Positions 52,479 to 61,919 of a DNA stretch of 64,000 nt are shown here, one piece after another. The first letter of the stretch is position 1; every line of letters begins with the position of its first letter. Both the position numbers and the translations under genes were made by a program. Location: the NCBI GenBank assembly GCA_902780385.1, contig CACZFF010000001.1:1-64000 (forward strand). Reading direction: 5' to 3'. The notes under the pieces were generated by a model, which was not told where the DNA came from, ran no database searches, and worked only from the letters and a program-made list of their open reading frames with translations. The DNA comes from an uncultured Lachnospiraceae bacterium. GTDB lineage: Bacteria > Bacillota > Clostridia > Lachnospirales > Lachnospiraceae.

Positions 52479-52673
52479 ATGTACCATACGGAAGAAGAGA
52501 TGGAACTGGCCGGAAAAATGGATGCGCTCATACTCTCTCCTCTGGAGGACACGATCCTGCAACTGAGACAGTCATGGGAGGATCCGGCGGGGAAGGCTTT
52601 TGCAGACCGGCTGGAAAGGCATCGCGAACAGATGATACTGCTCAAGGAGCAGATCGCCGGGGATATTAATTAA
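52479..52673 (+). CDS. WXG100-like mini protein (W-E-D)
   Basis: ATG 52479 stands seven bases after gagg; a GTG at 52467 is less likely. The 64 residues show helix, turn SWEDPAGKAF and helix, matching W-x-x-x-A-x-x-F of the WXG100 family, though the Gly is Asp and the protein is short. It sits between another WXG-like gene and a membrane-FHA gene, with gaps of about 20-30 bases. Confidence 0.6.
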   Translation: MYHTEEEMELAGKMDALILSPLEDTILQLRQSWEDPAGKAFADRLERHREQMILLKEQIAGDIN

Positions 52674-52694
52674 CGAAAGACTGGAGCACGGGAA

Positions 52695-53261
52695 ATGATT
52701 TGGATAGTTGTGATTGTCATTGCCGGAACGATATTCCTGACCGGAATCATCATCACGCTGACATCCGCTTTTGGCGGGGACAGGAACAAGCCATATGGAA
52801 ACGGCAAACAGGGAACGAAACGCCGGATCGCAGTTGACAAAGGCGTCGATACGAAAAAGCTCACCTATGAACAGGACAAGGGAGCTATTTTTGAGGCGGG
52901 ACAGGAACTCTATGGAACGGTTTACCGCGGAGGCGGTATGCACCACATGTGGAAGGCCGAGTTTGATTTCCTGGGAACCGGACGTAAAGAGACGATTGCC
53001 TTTCGGGAAAAGATGGCGATCGGCAGAGTGCCTACTTCCAGAGAAGGCTATTCCTTTTTGAAGATTGAGGATGACAAGATGATCTCTTCTGTGCACTGCA
53101 TGCTGATCGGCCGGCAGGGGGTTCTCGTGATCAGGGATTTGAATTCAACCAATCACACTTATCTGAATGAGCAGCGTGTCAATGGCATGGTTCAGGTTCC
53201 CAACGGTTCTGTTATCCGTGTGGGCAGGACAAGCATGCGCGTTCGCTATGCTTACAGGTAA
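52695..53261 (+). CDS. Membrane protein with FHA domain
   Basis: In 188 residues: an N-terminal membrane span (about 2-25), a basic linker, and a C-terminal FHA domain (about 85-185) with AIGRVPTS, SVHCMLI, NSTNHTYLN and IRVGRT. The Ser and Asn of the binding site are present. The cytoplasmic FHA would read phosphothreonine at the membrane, as with the proteins at 43204 and 44409. It is embedded in the WXG-like gene run. Confidence 0.8.
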   Translation: MIWIVVIVIAGTIFLTGIIITLTSAFGGDRNKPYGNGKQGTKRRIAVDKGVDTKKLTYEQDKGAIFEAGQELYGTVYRGGGMHHMWKAEFDFLGTGRKETIAFREKMAIGRVPTSREGYSFLKIEDDKMISSVHCMLIGRQGVLVIRDLNSTNHTYLNEQRVNGMVQVPNGSVIRVGRTSMRVRYAYR

Positions 53262-53276
53262 AAAGAGGAGGCAGAC

Positions 53277-53828
53277 ATGGGAAAAGTTGATTTTCGGAAA
53301 ATGGATGCCGCCGCAGAGGAGCTGCAGGAGGAAGCAAAGCGCCTCCGCTCTGTTCAGCTTGCTCTGGAAGAACTCTACTCAAAAACAGAACCTGAAGCTC
53401 CCGGTGAGTCGGGACCTTCAGGGCGGGAAAAAGATTCCGGCAGGGATGCGGGAAGCGGCAAAAAAACGGAAGAGCGGTTGGCCGATGGGCGCTCTGTCCG
53501 GGAGACAGAGAAACTTCTTGCCATGCTGGGCACAGAAGTACATGCCCTGGAAAAGGCGGCTCTTTCGCTCCGCAGTGCGGCGCAGATCTACAGACAGGCG
53601 GAAGCCCGTGTACTCGCCATCTATGATGGAGAGATCTTTGTGGCGCCCAGGACCAGATTCGGGACCAGCCACTTCGAGAATCTGCGCGATTATGAGCGCC
53701 TGATTCCCGTGCAGGCAGGCCTGCCGTCCGTTCGGGACGGTGGACAGTATTCCGCCCCGGGCGGCGGAAACCCTGATGAGGCTGACCGCGAGAACCCGCA
53801 GATGAAGAGTCTGGAGGGAATTCTGTGA
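53277..53828 (+). CDS. Helical protein with disordered insert, possible secretion substrate or chaperone
   Basis: ATG 53277 follows gaggagg, 15 bases after the FHA gene. The 183 residues start with a long helix (VDFRKMDAAAEELQEEAKRLRSVQLALEELY), then a Gly/Pro/Lys linker (about 40-65), a second helix pair (LLAMLGTEVHALEKAALSLR; AQIYRQAEARVLAIYDGE) and a polar tail. This resembles an ESX helical pair split by an insert. There is no W-x-G. Family not recognised. Confidence 0.6.
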   Translation: MGKVDFRKMDAAAEELQEEAKRLRSVQLALEELYSKTEPEAPGESGPSGREKDSGRDAGSGKKTEERLADGRSVRETEKLLAMLGTEVHALEKAALSLRSAAQIYRQAEARVLAIYDGEIFVAPRTRFGTSHFENLRDYERLIPVQAGLPSVRDGGQYSAPGGGNPDEADRENPQMKSLEGIL

Positions 53829-53956
53829 CGAGGTTTCATCTTTAAGAGGGACGGGAGTGTCCGTCTGTGACATTCATCCGACAGAGGTTCCGGCTGTTTT
53901 GCAGTCAGGATGATCTTCAAACTGATACATGGTTGATACACGGCAGGAGGCAAACA

Positions 53957-56209
53957 ATGCCTGTACAGAACATACAGATGTGGCCGGACTGGAAAATTGT
54001 CCGGGAACTGGGACGTGGAAGTTTCGGGGAAGTATATGAGATCCACCGCCAGAACGGCAGCTATCTGGAAAAGGCTGCAATGAAGGTGATCCGGATACCA
54101 TCCAGTCAGGCGGAGCTGATGCAGCTGCGCGCTGACGGCCTGCGCATGGAAAATACAGAGCAGTATTATTCCAAGCAGGTGGAGGATATCCGGAACGAGA
54201 TCGGGATCATGTCCAGATTCGTGGGCTATTCCAACATTGTTTCCTACGAGGATTATATGATCCGGAAACATGAGGGAGAGATCGGCTGGGACATCCTGAT
54301 CAGGATGGAACTGCTGACAGCCCTTTCGAATTATCTTGTATCCCATACGATGCCGGAGGAACAGGTCGTGCAGCTTGGACTGGATATCTCCCAGGCCCTG
54401 ATGATCTGCCATAAAGCCGGAATCGTGCACCGGGATATCAAACCCCAGAATATCTTTATCAACAATATGGGGTTTTTCAAGCTGGGAGACTTTGGAATAT
54501 CGAGAGCCCTTCCTCAGGGAACCAATGTTGTGATGTCTTTCAAGGGGTCGATCGCCTATATGGCGCCGGAAACCTTTACCATGCGCAAGGCCGATGCCAG
54601 ATCGGATATTTATTCCCTGGCGCTGGTCCTGTATCGATGCCTGAATGGAGGCAGGGAGCCTTTTCTGAATTCAGGCGCATTCGGACCCGGAGACCAGGAA
54701 ATGGCCCAGCGGCGCCGCCTTTCCGGAGAGGCGATTCCCAGACCGGAGCGGGGCAGCAACGCACTGTGGAAGGTCCTGTCAGTCGCTCTTGCGCCGAACC
54801 CTGCAGCCAGACACCAGTCCGCGGGGCAGTTTCATGACGCGCTTCTCAAAATCGTCGGAGGGACAGCCGGGGAGAGAAAGCTCAGGAGAATCGCTCCCGC
54901 AGCAGGTCCGGATGCCGGCGGAATGGCCTATCAGAATCAGGCAGGGAATGCCGCGGGGACTGGCGGCAGGAGCGTTCCCCCTGTTTCCCGTAATACCAAC
55001 CAGTGGGGAAATACGGGTACCAGATCCCCTTTCCCGCCGAATTACCAACAGAATATGGGTACGCAGAACAGACAGACTACCAGGGGAGGTCTCAATACCG
55101 GCAGTATGGCGACGACTCCGGGCAGGCCGAGCCCTCAAACTGTAAGTCGGAATGCCGAACAGACAAGAGGGGGGAGACCGATTGCAGCCAGTGCGCCCGC
55201 ATATAGCGGGAAAGCTTCCTCAGGGGGAGGACGCGGAAAAAGCGCCCTTCTGGCCGTCTGCATGGCGGCAGCCCTTCTTCTTGCTGTTACAGGCGTCTGG
55301 ATGATACTTCATCCTTCCGGCAGCAGCGACAGCAATACCGTCGCCATTACGGATTCCGGAAGCCAGAACGTGGAAACGCAGGAGATCTCCTCCGTGAAAT
55401 CAGTCATAGCTGAAGGCACAGATACAGGCATGGAAAACCCGCCTAACAGCGGCCCGGTGACAGGGGAAGGGATGGAGGAAGCCGTCTCTTTTGCAGACCC
55501 TGCACTGAAAAGCGCTGTGTGTGATTATCTGGGTATCGGTGACCGCGAGGTGACGAGGGGAGATGCCCTGGGTGTCAGCACACTGGAGCTCTCCGGAGAG
55601 TCGAAAGAGGCCTCGGAAAAAATAACAGATCTCACCGGCCTTTCCGCCTTCGAAAACCTGGAAGTGCTGGATCTGAAGGAAAACAATGTTACCGATGTCA
55701 CTGAACTCGGTACACTGACTGAACTTGAAAGGCTTGATCTTTCGAAAAACCACGTTGCGGATATCACGCCGCTGGAAAGCCTCGATTCTCTGGAATGGCT
55801 GGATCTGATGGATAATGAAGTTTCCAGCATATCGCCGATAACATCTTTATCCCATATCTACATGCTGGATATCAGCGGAAATCAAATATCCGACATTTCC
55901 GGCATCAGTGGGATAACAGAGCTGATGGCCCTGTTCATGGACGGAAACGATATCTCTGATATCGGACCATTGAAGGGGTTAAGCGGATTGATCTATCTTA
56001 CTTTCGGCGAAAACCATGTCCGGGATATCAGTGTGCTCTCGGGATGCGAGAAACTGGAAGCCCTTTTTATGTATAATAATGAAATTGAAGATGTCAGTGT
56101 GCTCAGGAAGCTGAAGAATCTGACAGATCTTGCCTACTTCGGCAACCCGATCGAAGATGAAAGTCCGATTGAAGAGCTTGGAGACTCTGTGGAAATCTAT
56201 GAACCATAG
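53957..56209 (+). CDS. Receptor-type Ser/Thr kinase with extracellular leucine-rich repeats
   Basis: ATG 53957 follows aggagg; an open frame back to 53867 has no site. Kinase domain (about residues 10-290): GRGSFGEVYEI, AAMKVI, HRDIKPQN, DFGISRAL and a Ser/Thr-rich activation loop. A Gly/Ser/Asn linker leads to a membrane span (about 428-455). Outside are about seven 22-residue leucine-rich repeats of SDS22/internalin type (about 553-740; repeated L-x-x-L-x-x-L-x-L-x-x-N). The kinase remnant at 1540-1656 is a close paralogue of its N-terminus. The extracellular LRR suggests binding of a protein or wall ligand. Confidence 0.9.
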   Translation: MPVQNIQMWPDWKIVRELGRGSFGEVYEIHRQNGSYLEKAAMKVIRIPSSQAELMQLRADGLRMENTEQYYSKQVEDIRNEIGIMSRFVGYSNIVSYEDYMIRKHEGEIGWDILIRMELLTALSNYLVSHTMPEEQVVQLGLDISQALMICHKAGIVHRDIKPQNIFINNMGFFKLGDFGISRALPQGTNVVMSFKGSIAYMAPETFTMRKADARSDIYSLALVLYRCLNGGREPFLNSGAFGPGDQEMAQRRRLSGEAIPRPERGSNALWKVLSVALAPNPAARHQSAGQFHDALLKIVGGTAGERKLRRIAPAAGPDAGGMAYQNQAGNAAGTGGRSVPPVSRNTNQWGNTGTRSPFPPNYQQNMGTQNRQTTRGGLNTGSMATTPGRPSPQTVSRNAEQTRGGRPIAASAPAYSGKASSGGGRGKSALLAVCMAAALLLAVTGVWMILHPSGSSDSNTVAITDSGSQNVETQEISSVKSVIAEGTDTGMENPPNSGPVTGEGMEEAVSFADPALKSAVCDYLGIGDREVTRGDALGVSTLELSGESKEASEKITDLTGLSAFENLEVLDLKENNVTDVTELGTLTELERLDLSKNHVADITPLESLDSLEWLDLMDNEVSSISPITSLSHIYMLDISGNQISDISGISGITELMALFMDGNDISDIGPLKGLSGLIYLTFGENHVRDISVLSGCEKLEALFMYNNEIEDVSVLRKLKNLTDLAYFGNPIEDESPIEELGDSVEIYEP

Positions 56210-56393
56210 AATATCTGATAATATTACATGACTTGTTCAATGTCAGGGAGGGACACTCCCTGACATTGCTATATAAAAGGTCATCTGCCAGGCGCTTAAC
56301 CATTTTCCTCTTATCGAGGAAAAACGAGAGAGAAGACCCTGTATGAAATATGGAACAGATCTTAATAACTGATTGATTTTAGGGGGAGAAAAA

Positions 56394-58376
56394 ATGGCTT
56401 TTTGTGCTAACTGCGGTAAGGAATTGCCTGATGGAGCAAAGTTTTGCGGATTTTGCGGAGCCCCGCAGCCACAGGCAGGGGTTCCGAAGGTGACACCTGA
56501 AAAAGTATCTCGTGAAGAAAATCCCAAAAAGAAAGGCAAAAAAACGATCGGAGTAATAATTGCACTGTGTGCTGCTGCTGTCATCGCTGGGGTCTTTTTC
56601 TTCATGCATTCCGGATGGTCGACAGAAGACGCGCATAATGCGACGCAGGCTTATCTTGATTACGGCTTTTTCAAGGGAGATGACGAAGAGCTGGCAAAAT
56701 ATATGCTGGATGCGACAGCAGAGGAGTTGTCCGAACAGAGGGAGAATAGACGTGATGATATGATCGAAGTCTATTTCGAGAGTGATGTCCCTGTCACGCA
56801 GGGACTGAAAACCAGATATCGTGATTTTCTGATCGAGACAATGAAGAAAGCTCAATACACAGTCGGAGAGGCGGTCAAAACAGACGATGGCTTCGAAGTA
56901 CCGGTCACTATTGAGCCCATCACTTCCCTGGCGCATGGTGATTTCGTCCTCCTGGATATGCAGTTGAATGAAGAATTGTCCAATGCTGATCTGAATGAGC
57001 GGGTCTATACCAGGGAACTGGAACTGATGACACAGCTGATGCAAAACCCGGCATATGGAGACCCGCAGGAGATCATCATCCACATTACAAAGGGTGAGGA
57101 CGGTTATGTTTTTTCAGAGGATGATGAGCAGAAGATTCTGGATCTCTACCTCCAGCGCGACAGGCATTGGACAAAGGAACGTGCGGAAAAGGCAGTAGAG
57201 GCAGTTCTCGGAGGCGTGTACTGCGAAAAGTATGCGGAGATGTCCGAATGGACCGTCGCCACGCAGGAGGAAATTGAGGAGGTCCTCGGCGCTGTTTTCT
57301 CCAAAGAGGCGGAGAAAGAAATGATCGAGAATAATTCAAAGGAAATCATTGACGAATGGGGAGCAGACATCACGTATGAAGTATCAGACGAACTGGCACA
57401 AACTGTCTCTGATACAGAAAAAGCCCTTCTGGCAGGCACAAAATACGAAGTCGTTTCTGTCGATGGCGATCAGGACATTTACACAGTTACAGTGCGGATC
57501 ACGCCATATGATACGACTTCTTTTGACGATGGATATATTAAAAGGCTGGAAAAAGAGGCAGAAACAATTACGGATCCGGGGAAGCTTCTCGACAGAATCT
57601 GGGAGATATCCGTGGAGATGGCCAGGGATTTGATCGAGGATGCTCCATATGGGGAGCCCCTTGAACGTCAGCTTCACCTGACATATAACAACAATCGATC
57701 CTACGAGATGGATTACGAAGAAATCAACGCTCTTTATGATATTTATGGCGATGAACTGGGTGCTATGGGCAATGAGGAAGCCTCGGGATCAGAAGTTGAA
57801 GGAAGCGGGGAGTCAGCAGCTGCAGATGAAAAAGATAACGAAAGTAATGGATCTGAAGAAGGATCAGACGATTCGATGACAGAACCGGCAACCGGGACTT
57901 TTACTGATGGAAAAGACATTCCTGTAATTGTTGGCGGGCTGAAGATTGAATTGGGAAAGACTACTTTGCAGGATGTTCTGGACAAAACCGGATATACGAT
58001 CATTGAATCAGATAAAGTTATCCCTCCTGATGAACTGGATAGTATAGAAATAGACACAGGAAATTCAGATGTCTATTTTGATGTATTTGTAGAAAACTTT
58101 TCTTCCAAAGAGGAAAAGAAGGCAAGTGAGTGCCCTATATACGGAATATCCTTCAGTGATTATTCAGACACAGAAAAGGATATGGCACGCACTATGTCTG
58201 TCGGAGGAATAACAGCAGGAAGCAAAAAAGAGGATGTGATCGCAGCTTTTGGGGCTCCTGAGACAACAGACGAAGAATATATTTCTTATTTATTGAACGA
58301 TGGGAAGTATACGATATTCTTTGGACTTAAAGGAAATATTGTGAATTATATAGATATTTCTGAATATGATTTCTAG
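56394..58376 (+). CDS. Zinc-ribbon membrane protein with large extracellular domain
   Basis: ATG 56394 follows aggggga. The 660-residue protein begins with a zinc ribbon (Cys4, Cys7, Cys18, Cys21), then a membrane span (about 50-72). The extracellular part has two similar alpha/beta halves (about 80-230 and 265-455; both contain a helix followed by E(P/R)Q-like ends and Y-x-D/E patterns), an acidic Ser/Glu/Asp linker (about 460-505) and a C-terminal domain (about 510-660) ending in TIFFGLKGNIVNYIDI. This zinc_ribbon-TM-extracellular layout is common in Clostridia, with unknown function. It comes between the LRR kinase and the WXG100 genes. Confidence 0.72.
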   Translation: MAFCANCGKELPDGAKFCGFCGAPQPQAGVPKVTPEKVSREENPKKKGKKTIGVIIALCAAAVIAGVFFFMHSGWSTEDAHNATQAYLDYGFFKGDDEELAKYMLDATAEELSEQRENRRDDMIEVYFESDVPVTQGLKTRYRDFLIETMKKAQYTVGEAVKTDDGFEVPVTIEPITSLAHGDFVLLDMQLNEELSNADLNERVYTRELELMTQLMQNPAYGDPQEIIIHITKGEDGYVFSEDDEQKILDLYLQRDRHWTKERAEKAVEAVLGGVYCEKYAEMSEWTVATQEEIEEVLGAVFSKEAEKEMIENNSKEIIDEWGADITYEVSDELAQTVSDTEKALLAGTKYEVVSVDGDQDIYTVTVRITPYDTTSFDDGYIKRLEKEAETITDPGKLLDRIWEISVEMARDLIEDAPYGEPLERQLHLTYNNNRSYEMDYEEINALYDIYGDELGAMGNEEASGSEVEGSGESAAADEKDNESNGSEEGSDDSMTEPATGTFTDGKDIPVIVGGLKIELGKTTLQDVLDKTGYTIIESDKVIPPDELDSIEIDTGNSDVYFDVFVENFSSKEEKKASECPIYGISFSDYSDTEKDMARTMSVGGITAGSKKEDVIAAFGAPETTDEEYISYLLNDGKYTIFFGLKGNIVNYIDISEYDF

Positions 58377-58696
58377 ATGGATTGAGGATAGAGTCACACT
58401 ACTGCATTATGCTTTATGCTGATTGTCGGGAAATGCCGTTCATCGCAGAAAAGATGCTGTTTGTCCGTCTTTCAGCGGGAAAATCGATGCATGTGGTATG
58501 ATGCAATCAGTTCAAGGGAAACAACATTCAAGGGAAACAAAAAACTGAACGGGAAATAAAAATCACAGCGTCAGGATAATTCAAAACTCCTGAAGGTTCA
58601 CAGGATGATGAATACGAAGGACGGCAGCCCTGGCGGCATGATGAACACAACATTGTAAATCTTTAGCATGAAAGGACATATAGAGAGGAGAAAATC
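58377..58696 (+). other. Intergenic stretch before the WXG100 genes
   Basis: About 320 bases without a gene. Only a short imperfect repeat of ttcaagggaaacaa (58511-58555) is visible. No clear terminator or promoter was found; the next gene has a good ribosome site (gagaggag). Confidence 0.5.
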
Positions 58697-58999
58697 ATGG
58701 CAGAATTCAATGTGACAATTAACCAGCTGACATCCAAAGCAGATGAGCTCGAGCAGCTCAATCAGACCTTCGACAGCATGATCAAGACACTCCAGGAGAC
58801 GGAGGCAGCCCTGGGTGCCATGTGGGAAGGCGAGGCCAAGAAGGGCTTCCACACAGCTTTTTCCAACGACATGGTACAGCTCCGCAACTTCTACAATGCG
58901 ATCATCGCATACATCAATGCACTGCGGCAGGCCATCGCGAAATATATCGAGGCGGAAAACAAGAACGTTGAGACTGCCAGCACCAGAAAGTACCAGTAA
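58697..58999 (+). CDS. WXG100 protein (EsxA-like)
   Basis: The 100-residue protein matches the ESX/WXG100 family: helix, central turn MWEGEAKKGF (W-x-G), helix. WXG100 proteins form helical hairpin dimers and leave the cell through EssC. The W-E-G is at about residues 43-45. Length is the typical 100. The C-terminus has Y-I-E-A-E-N, similar to the Y-x-x-x-D/E export signal. gagaggag precedes ATG 58697. It likely acts with the WXG100 protein at 59127. Confidence 0.93.
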   Translation: MAEFNVTINQLTSKADELEQLNQTFDSMIKTLQETEAALGAMWEGEAKKGFHTAFSNDMVQLRNFYNAIIAYINALRQAIAKYIEAENKNVETASTRKYQ

Positions 59000-59126
59000 A
59001 CCGGCTGGCAGACAAGACAGGAAAAAGCTCATAAAATAAAACTCAGGAAATAAAGCTACAGTACTTTCGTCATAAAAAAGTATATCTATTCCAGAAAAGC
59101 ATACCTATTTACAGGAGGAAAATACA

Positions 59127-59447
59127 ATGGCAGCAGAAGGAATCATCAAAGTAAATCCGGATATTCTCAACAGCACCGCATCGGAGTTCGGCGGACAGGC
59201 TACCAGCCTGCAGAATCTGACAGGCCAGATGATGAATCTGGTAACCGGCCTCTCAAGTGCATGGCAGGGCGAGGCGTCCACTGCATATATCGGCAAGTTC
59301 CAGGGCCTGCAGGATGATATGGACAAGATGTTCAAGATGATCCAGGAGCACAGCACAGATCTGCAGGAAATGGCTGCAGCATACATCAGCGCAGAGCAGG
59401 CGAACGCAGAGGTCGCCCAGTCTCTCTCCTCAGATGTGATCGTGTAA
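59127..59447 (+). CDS. WXG100 protein (EsxA-like)
   Basis: The 106-residue protein has the ESX hairpin with AWQGEASTAY at the turn and a C-terminal YISAEQANAE resembling the Y-x-x-x-D/E signal. A Gln/Met-rich second helix follows the turn. acaggaggaaaa precedes ATG 59127. It lies 127 bases after the first WXG100 gene, so the two are probably co-transcribed and end at the terminator at 59520. A heterodimer is possible. Confidence 0.93.
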   Translation: MAAEGIIKVNPDILNSTASEFGGQATSLQNLTGQMMNLVTGLSSAWQGEASTAYIGKFQGLQDDMDKMFKMIQEHSTDLQEMAAAYISAEQANAEVAQSLSSDVIV

Positions 59448-59519
59448 ATAAAGGTAAGAATTCTAAAATAAAGCAAGGAATCTAAAGCAGCATAAAAGAA
59501 AGCTCATAATAGTGAATGA

Positions 59520-59568
59520 AAAGACCTGTCGCCATGGATTGATCATGGCAGGCAGGTCTTTTTTTGCA
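59520..59568 (+). terminator. Intrinsic terminator after the WXG100 pair
   Basis: AAAAGACCTG and CAGGTCTTTTTTT enclose an inner stem CGCCATG/CATGGC. The long T-run makes it strong. Confidence 0.9.
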
Positions 59569-59720
59569 GCTATACAAGGACAACGATATATAACGATATA
59601 TAACAGCAGGATGGTTGGATTAAGCAATGTGTTTGTGCTATTATGCTCTATGAGCATACTGGATTATGTTCGGAAGCAGGAGAGGATAGATAAAAAGGGG
59701 TTTCTTTAGAGGACGGACAA

Positions 59721-61589
59721 ATGGCATTGAGTATAAGCAGAGAAAGCCTGATTGCCTCATTTCAGGACACACTGGCGTGTGCGAACGGGTTTGTGCTGTC
59801 GCAGAGGACAAGGCAGTCTATGATGCTCACAAGTGTGTATGAAGAAGGGATGTACTCCGGCACGAGGGTGTCTGATCGGGAGGGGATGATCTGCTTCCTT
59901 CCAATGACGACTTTTGAGGCTGCTCGTGCAATTCGTACATACGGGTGCGAATACTTTCATACACTTAGGAACCTTTTAAACCCTGTATCTGCCGACAGGA
60001 TTGCCGTTCTGAATTTTGCAAATCCTGTGGAGCCGGGAGGGGGAGTCAGCTGGGGAGCTATGGCCCAGGAAGAATGTCTTTGCCGCAGCAGTAATCTATA
60101 TCCCTGCCTTGCGCAAAAAAAGGTCAGACAGGATTATTATCAGCAGCATGAGGGGGCATTGCGGGCGATTGCCTCTGACAGGGTAGTCTATGTGCCGGAT
60201 GTGACCATATTTAAATCTGACGACATTCTTCCTCAGAATCTCAGTGTCGAAGACTGGATACAGGTCGATGTCCTGACCTGTGCAGCACCCTTTTATCCAG
60301 GTCTCCCGGACAGAACAGATGCGTATCTGCTGGATCTCTATAAATCAAGGATACAAAATATATTTGAATGTGCCATCGACAATCAGGCTGATATCCTCAT
60401 CCTCGGTGCTTTTGGATGCGGCGCATTCAAGAATCCTTCATATCTGATGGCACAGGCCTTCTGTGATACGATCCGGGAAGAGGATTATCTGCACGCTTTC
60501 TCGCTTATCGCTTTTGCAATACCTGAGGACGGCGGGGTATCTTCACAGAATCTGCGGGCTTTTGAGAATGTTTTTTTACAGAGATTTCCTTCCTCCGGCC
60601 TGATTACTTCGGAAAAATGGGATGCTGTTTCCCAAAATCCGCAATCGACCATCATGATGCCTTCGGGGAAGAAACTGCAGGGCAGAGATTTGGATTCATA
60701 CAGGCTGTGGAGGGAAAAGAACCCGTTTGAGGGGAAATGGTTCTCCATCCTCGGAGATTCGATCAGCACTTTTGAAGGGACAGTTCCGGACGGCTATGCT
60801 GTGTTTTACGAAAAAGAGATGCGGAACCAGAGCGGTGTCCGAAAAGCTTACGATACCTGGTGGAGCCAGGCTGTCCGCTTTCTGGGAGGCCGCGTACTTG
60901 TGGATAATGCCTGGTCCGGAAGCAGGGCAGCACCGCTGCCGGGGGCATCAAAGAGATTCCCTTCGGGGTGCAGCAGCTTACGGGCCGGCGGTCTCCATTT
61001 GGGTTCAAAAAAGCCGGATGTCATCCTGATCTTTCTGGGGGTTAATGACTGGGCAAATGGTGTTCCCGTATATCCTGAAAAGGAAAAATCCGGCCTTTTG
61101 ACTTCTCTTCACAGAGCTTTCTATGGGAAAAAGGAGAGGAAAAAAAGGGAGATGCTTCCTCCGACTTTCATAGAGGCTTATGAAGCAATTCTTGCACAGG
61201 TCTGCAAGTACTATCCGAATGCAGAGCTCTGGTGCTGCACGCCGGGGAGTACATATATGCGGGAAGATCCAGAGTGGAGCTTCCCCCAATTTTATGCAGG
61301 TATTCCGATTGATCAATATGGAGACGCAATCCGGTCACTTGCAGGACGGTATGGGGCTGGGATTATAGATTTTGCAGACTCGGGATATTCTTTTGAAACA
61401 GTGGATGGGTCTCATCCAACATCACACGGTATGCAGCAGTTGGCCATGCATGCAGCATGGTCTTTAGCCAATGAAGAAGGAAGGACTTTTCTGTCAATGG
61501 GAGAGTGCGGAGAGATGAAGAATGAAGTAATCTCGAACACACCTGGAAATACCACGGTTTTGTCTGACTTACAAAAAATGCAGCTATGA
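59721..61589 (+). CDS. Fusion of a PARG-like (TIGR02452) domain and an SGNH/GDSL hydrolase
   Basis: The N-terminal part (about residues 1-285) matches the bacterial poly(ADP-ribose) glycohydrolase-like family TIGR02452/DUF2263: VLNFANPVEPGGG (GGG at 106-108) and QEE (116-118), the GGG-x7-QEE signature with catalytic glutamates, and ILGAFGCGAFKNP. These enzymes remove ADP-ribose. The C-terminal part (about 335-600) is an SGNH hydrolase with GDSIS (Ser347), FLGVND and DGSHPTSHG (Asp562, His565), an esterase fold. No signal peptide, so it is cytoplasmic unless exported by EssC. A fusion of these two domains suggests removal of ADP-ribose and an ester-type modification. It lies among the WXG100 genes. 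Confidence 0.88.
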   Translation: MALSISRESLIASFQDTLACANGFVLSQRTRQSMMLTSVYEEGMYSGTRVSDREGMICFLPMTTFEAARAIRTYGCEYFHTLRNLLNPVSADRIAVLNFANPVEPGGGVSWGAMAQEECLCRSSNLYPCLAQKKVRQDYYQQHEGALRAIASDRVVYVPDVTIFKSDDILPQNLSVEDWIQVDVLTCAAPFYPGLPDRTDAYLLDLYKSRIQNIFECAIDNQADILILGAFGCGAFKNPSYLMAQAFCDTIREEDYLHAFSLIAFAIPEDGGVSSQNLRAFENVFLQRFPSSGLITSEKWDAVSQNPQSTIMMPSGKKLQGRDLDSYRLWREKNPFEGKWFSILGDSISTFEGTVPDGYAVFYEKEMRNQSGVRKAYDTWWSQAVRFLGGRVLVDNAWSGSRAAPLPGASKRFPSGCSSLRAGGLHLGSKKPDVILIFLGVNDWANGVPVYPEKEKSGLLTSLHRAFYGKKERKKREMLPPTFIEAYEAILAQVCKYYPNAELWCCTPGSTYMREDPEWSFPQFYAGIPIDQYGDAIRSLAGRYGAGIIDFADSGYSFETVDGSHPTSHGMQQLAMHAAWSLANEEGRTFLSMGECGEMKNEVISNTPGNTTVLSDLQKMQL

Positions 61590-61855
61590 TTGGTATAGAA
61601 CAAAGACATTTTCGTCGCCTAAAGGGATGTTTTTCAGGAGACAGGTTTTGACAAAGACAGATGACAATTCACGCGATTTTGAAAAAACGATATGGATGAG
61701 GTCTTTTTCATTCTCGACATCCGATTTCACGGAAACTGGACGTTCATCTGCAAAGAAAGGTCGTTTGTCGTAAAAGGCATCTGTCGGAACCTGTGCATGA
61801 TAGGATATAAACAGATCAATAGAAAAACCGAAAAGACAGCAGACAAAAATAACAG
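61584..61855 (-). other. Open minus-strand frame without a start codon, possible gene remnant
   Basis: The minus strand is open for about 90 codons and ends at TAG 61584-61586, just inside the end of the fusion gene. The peptide is of balanced composition (for example VPTDAFYDKRPFFADERP, then VKSDVENEKDL) but has no ATG. It may be the C-terminal leftover of a lost gene. The rest of 61590-61919 holds only small hairpins (GCAGAC/GTCTGC near 61838; GTCATGAT/ATCATGAC near 61863). Weak evidence. Confidence 0.25.
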
Positions 61856-61919
61856 TCTGCCGTCATGATCTTATCATGACCGGCGGACATCTTTTAGTAA
61901 TATGAACTTGGGGGTAACA

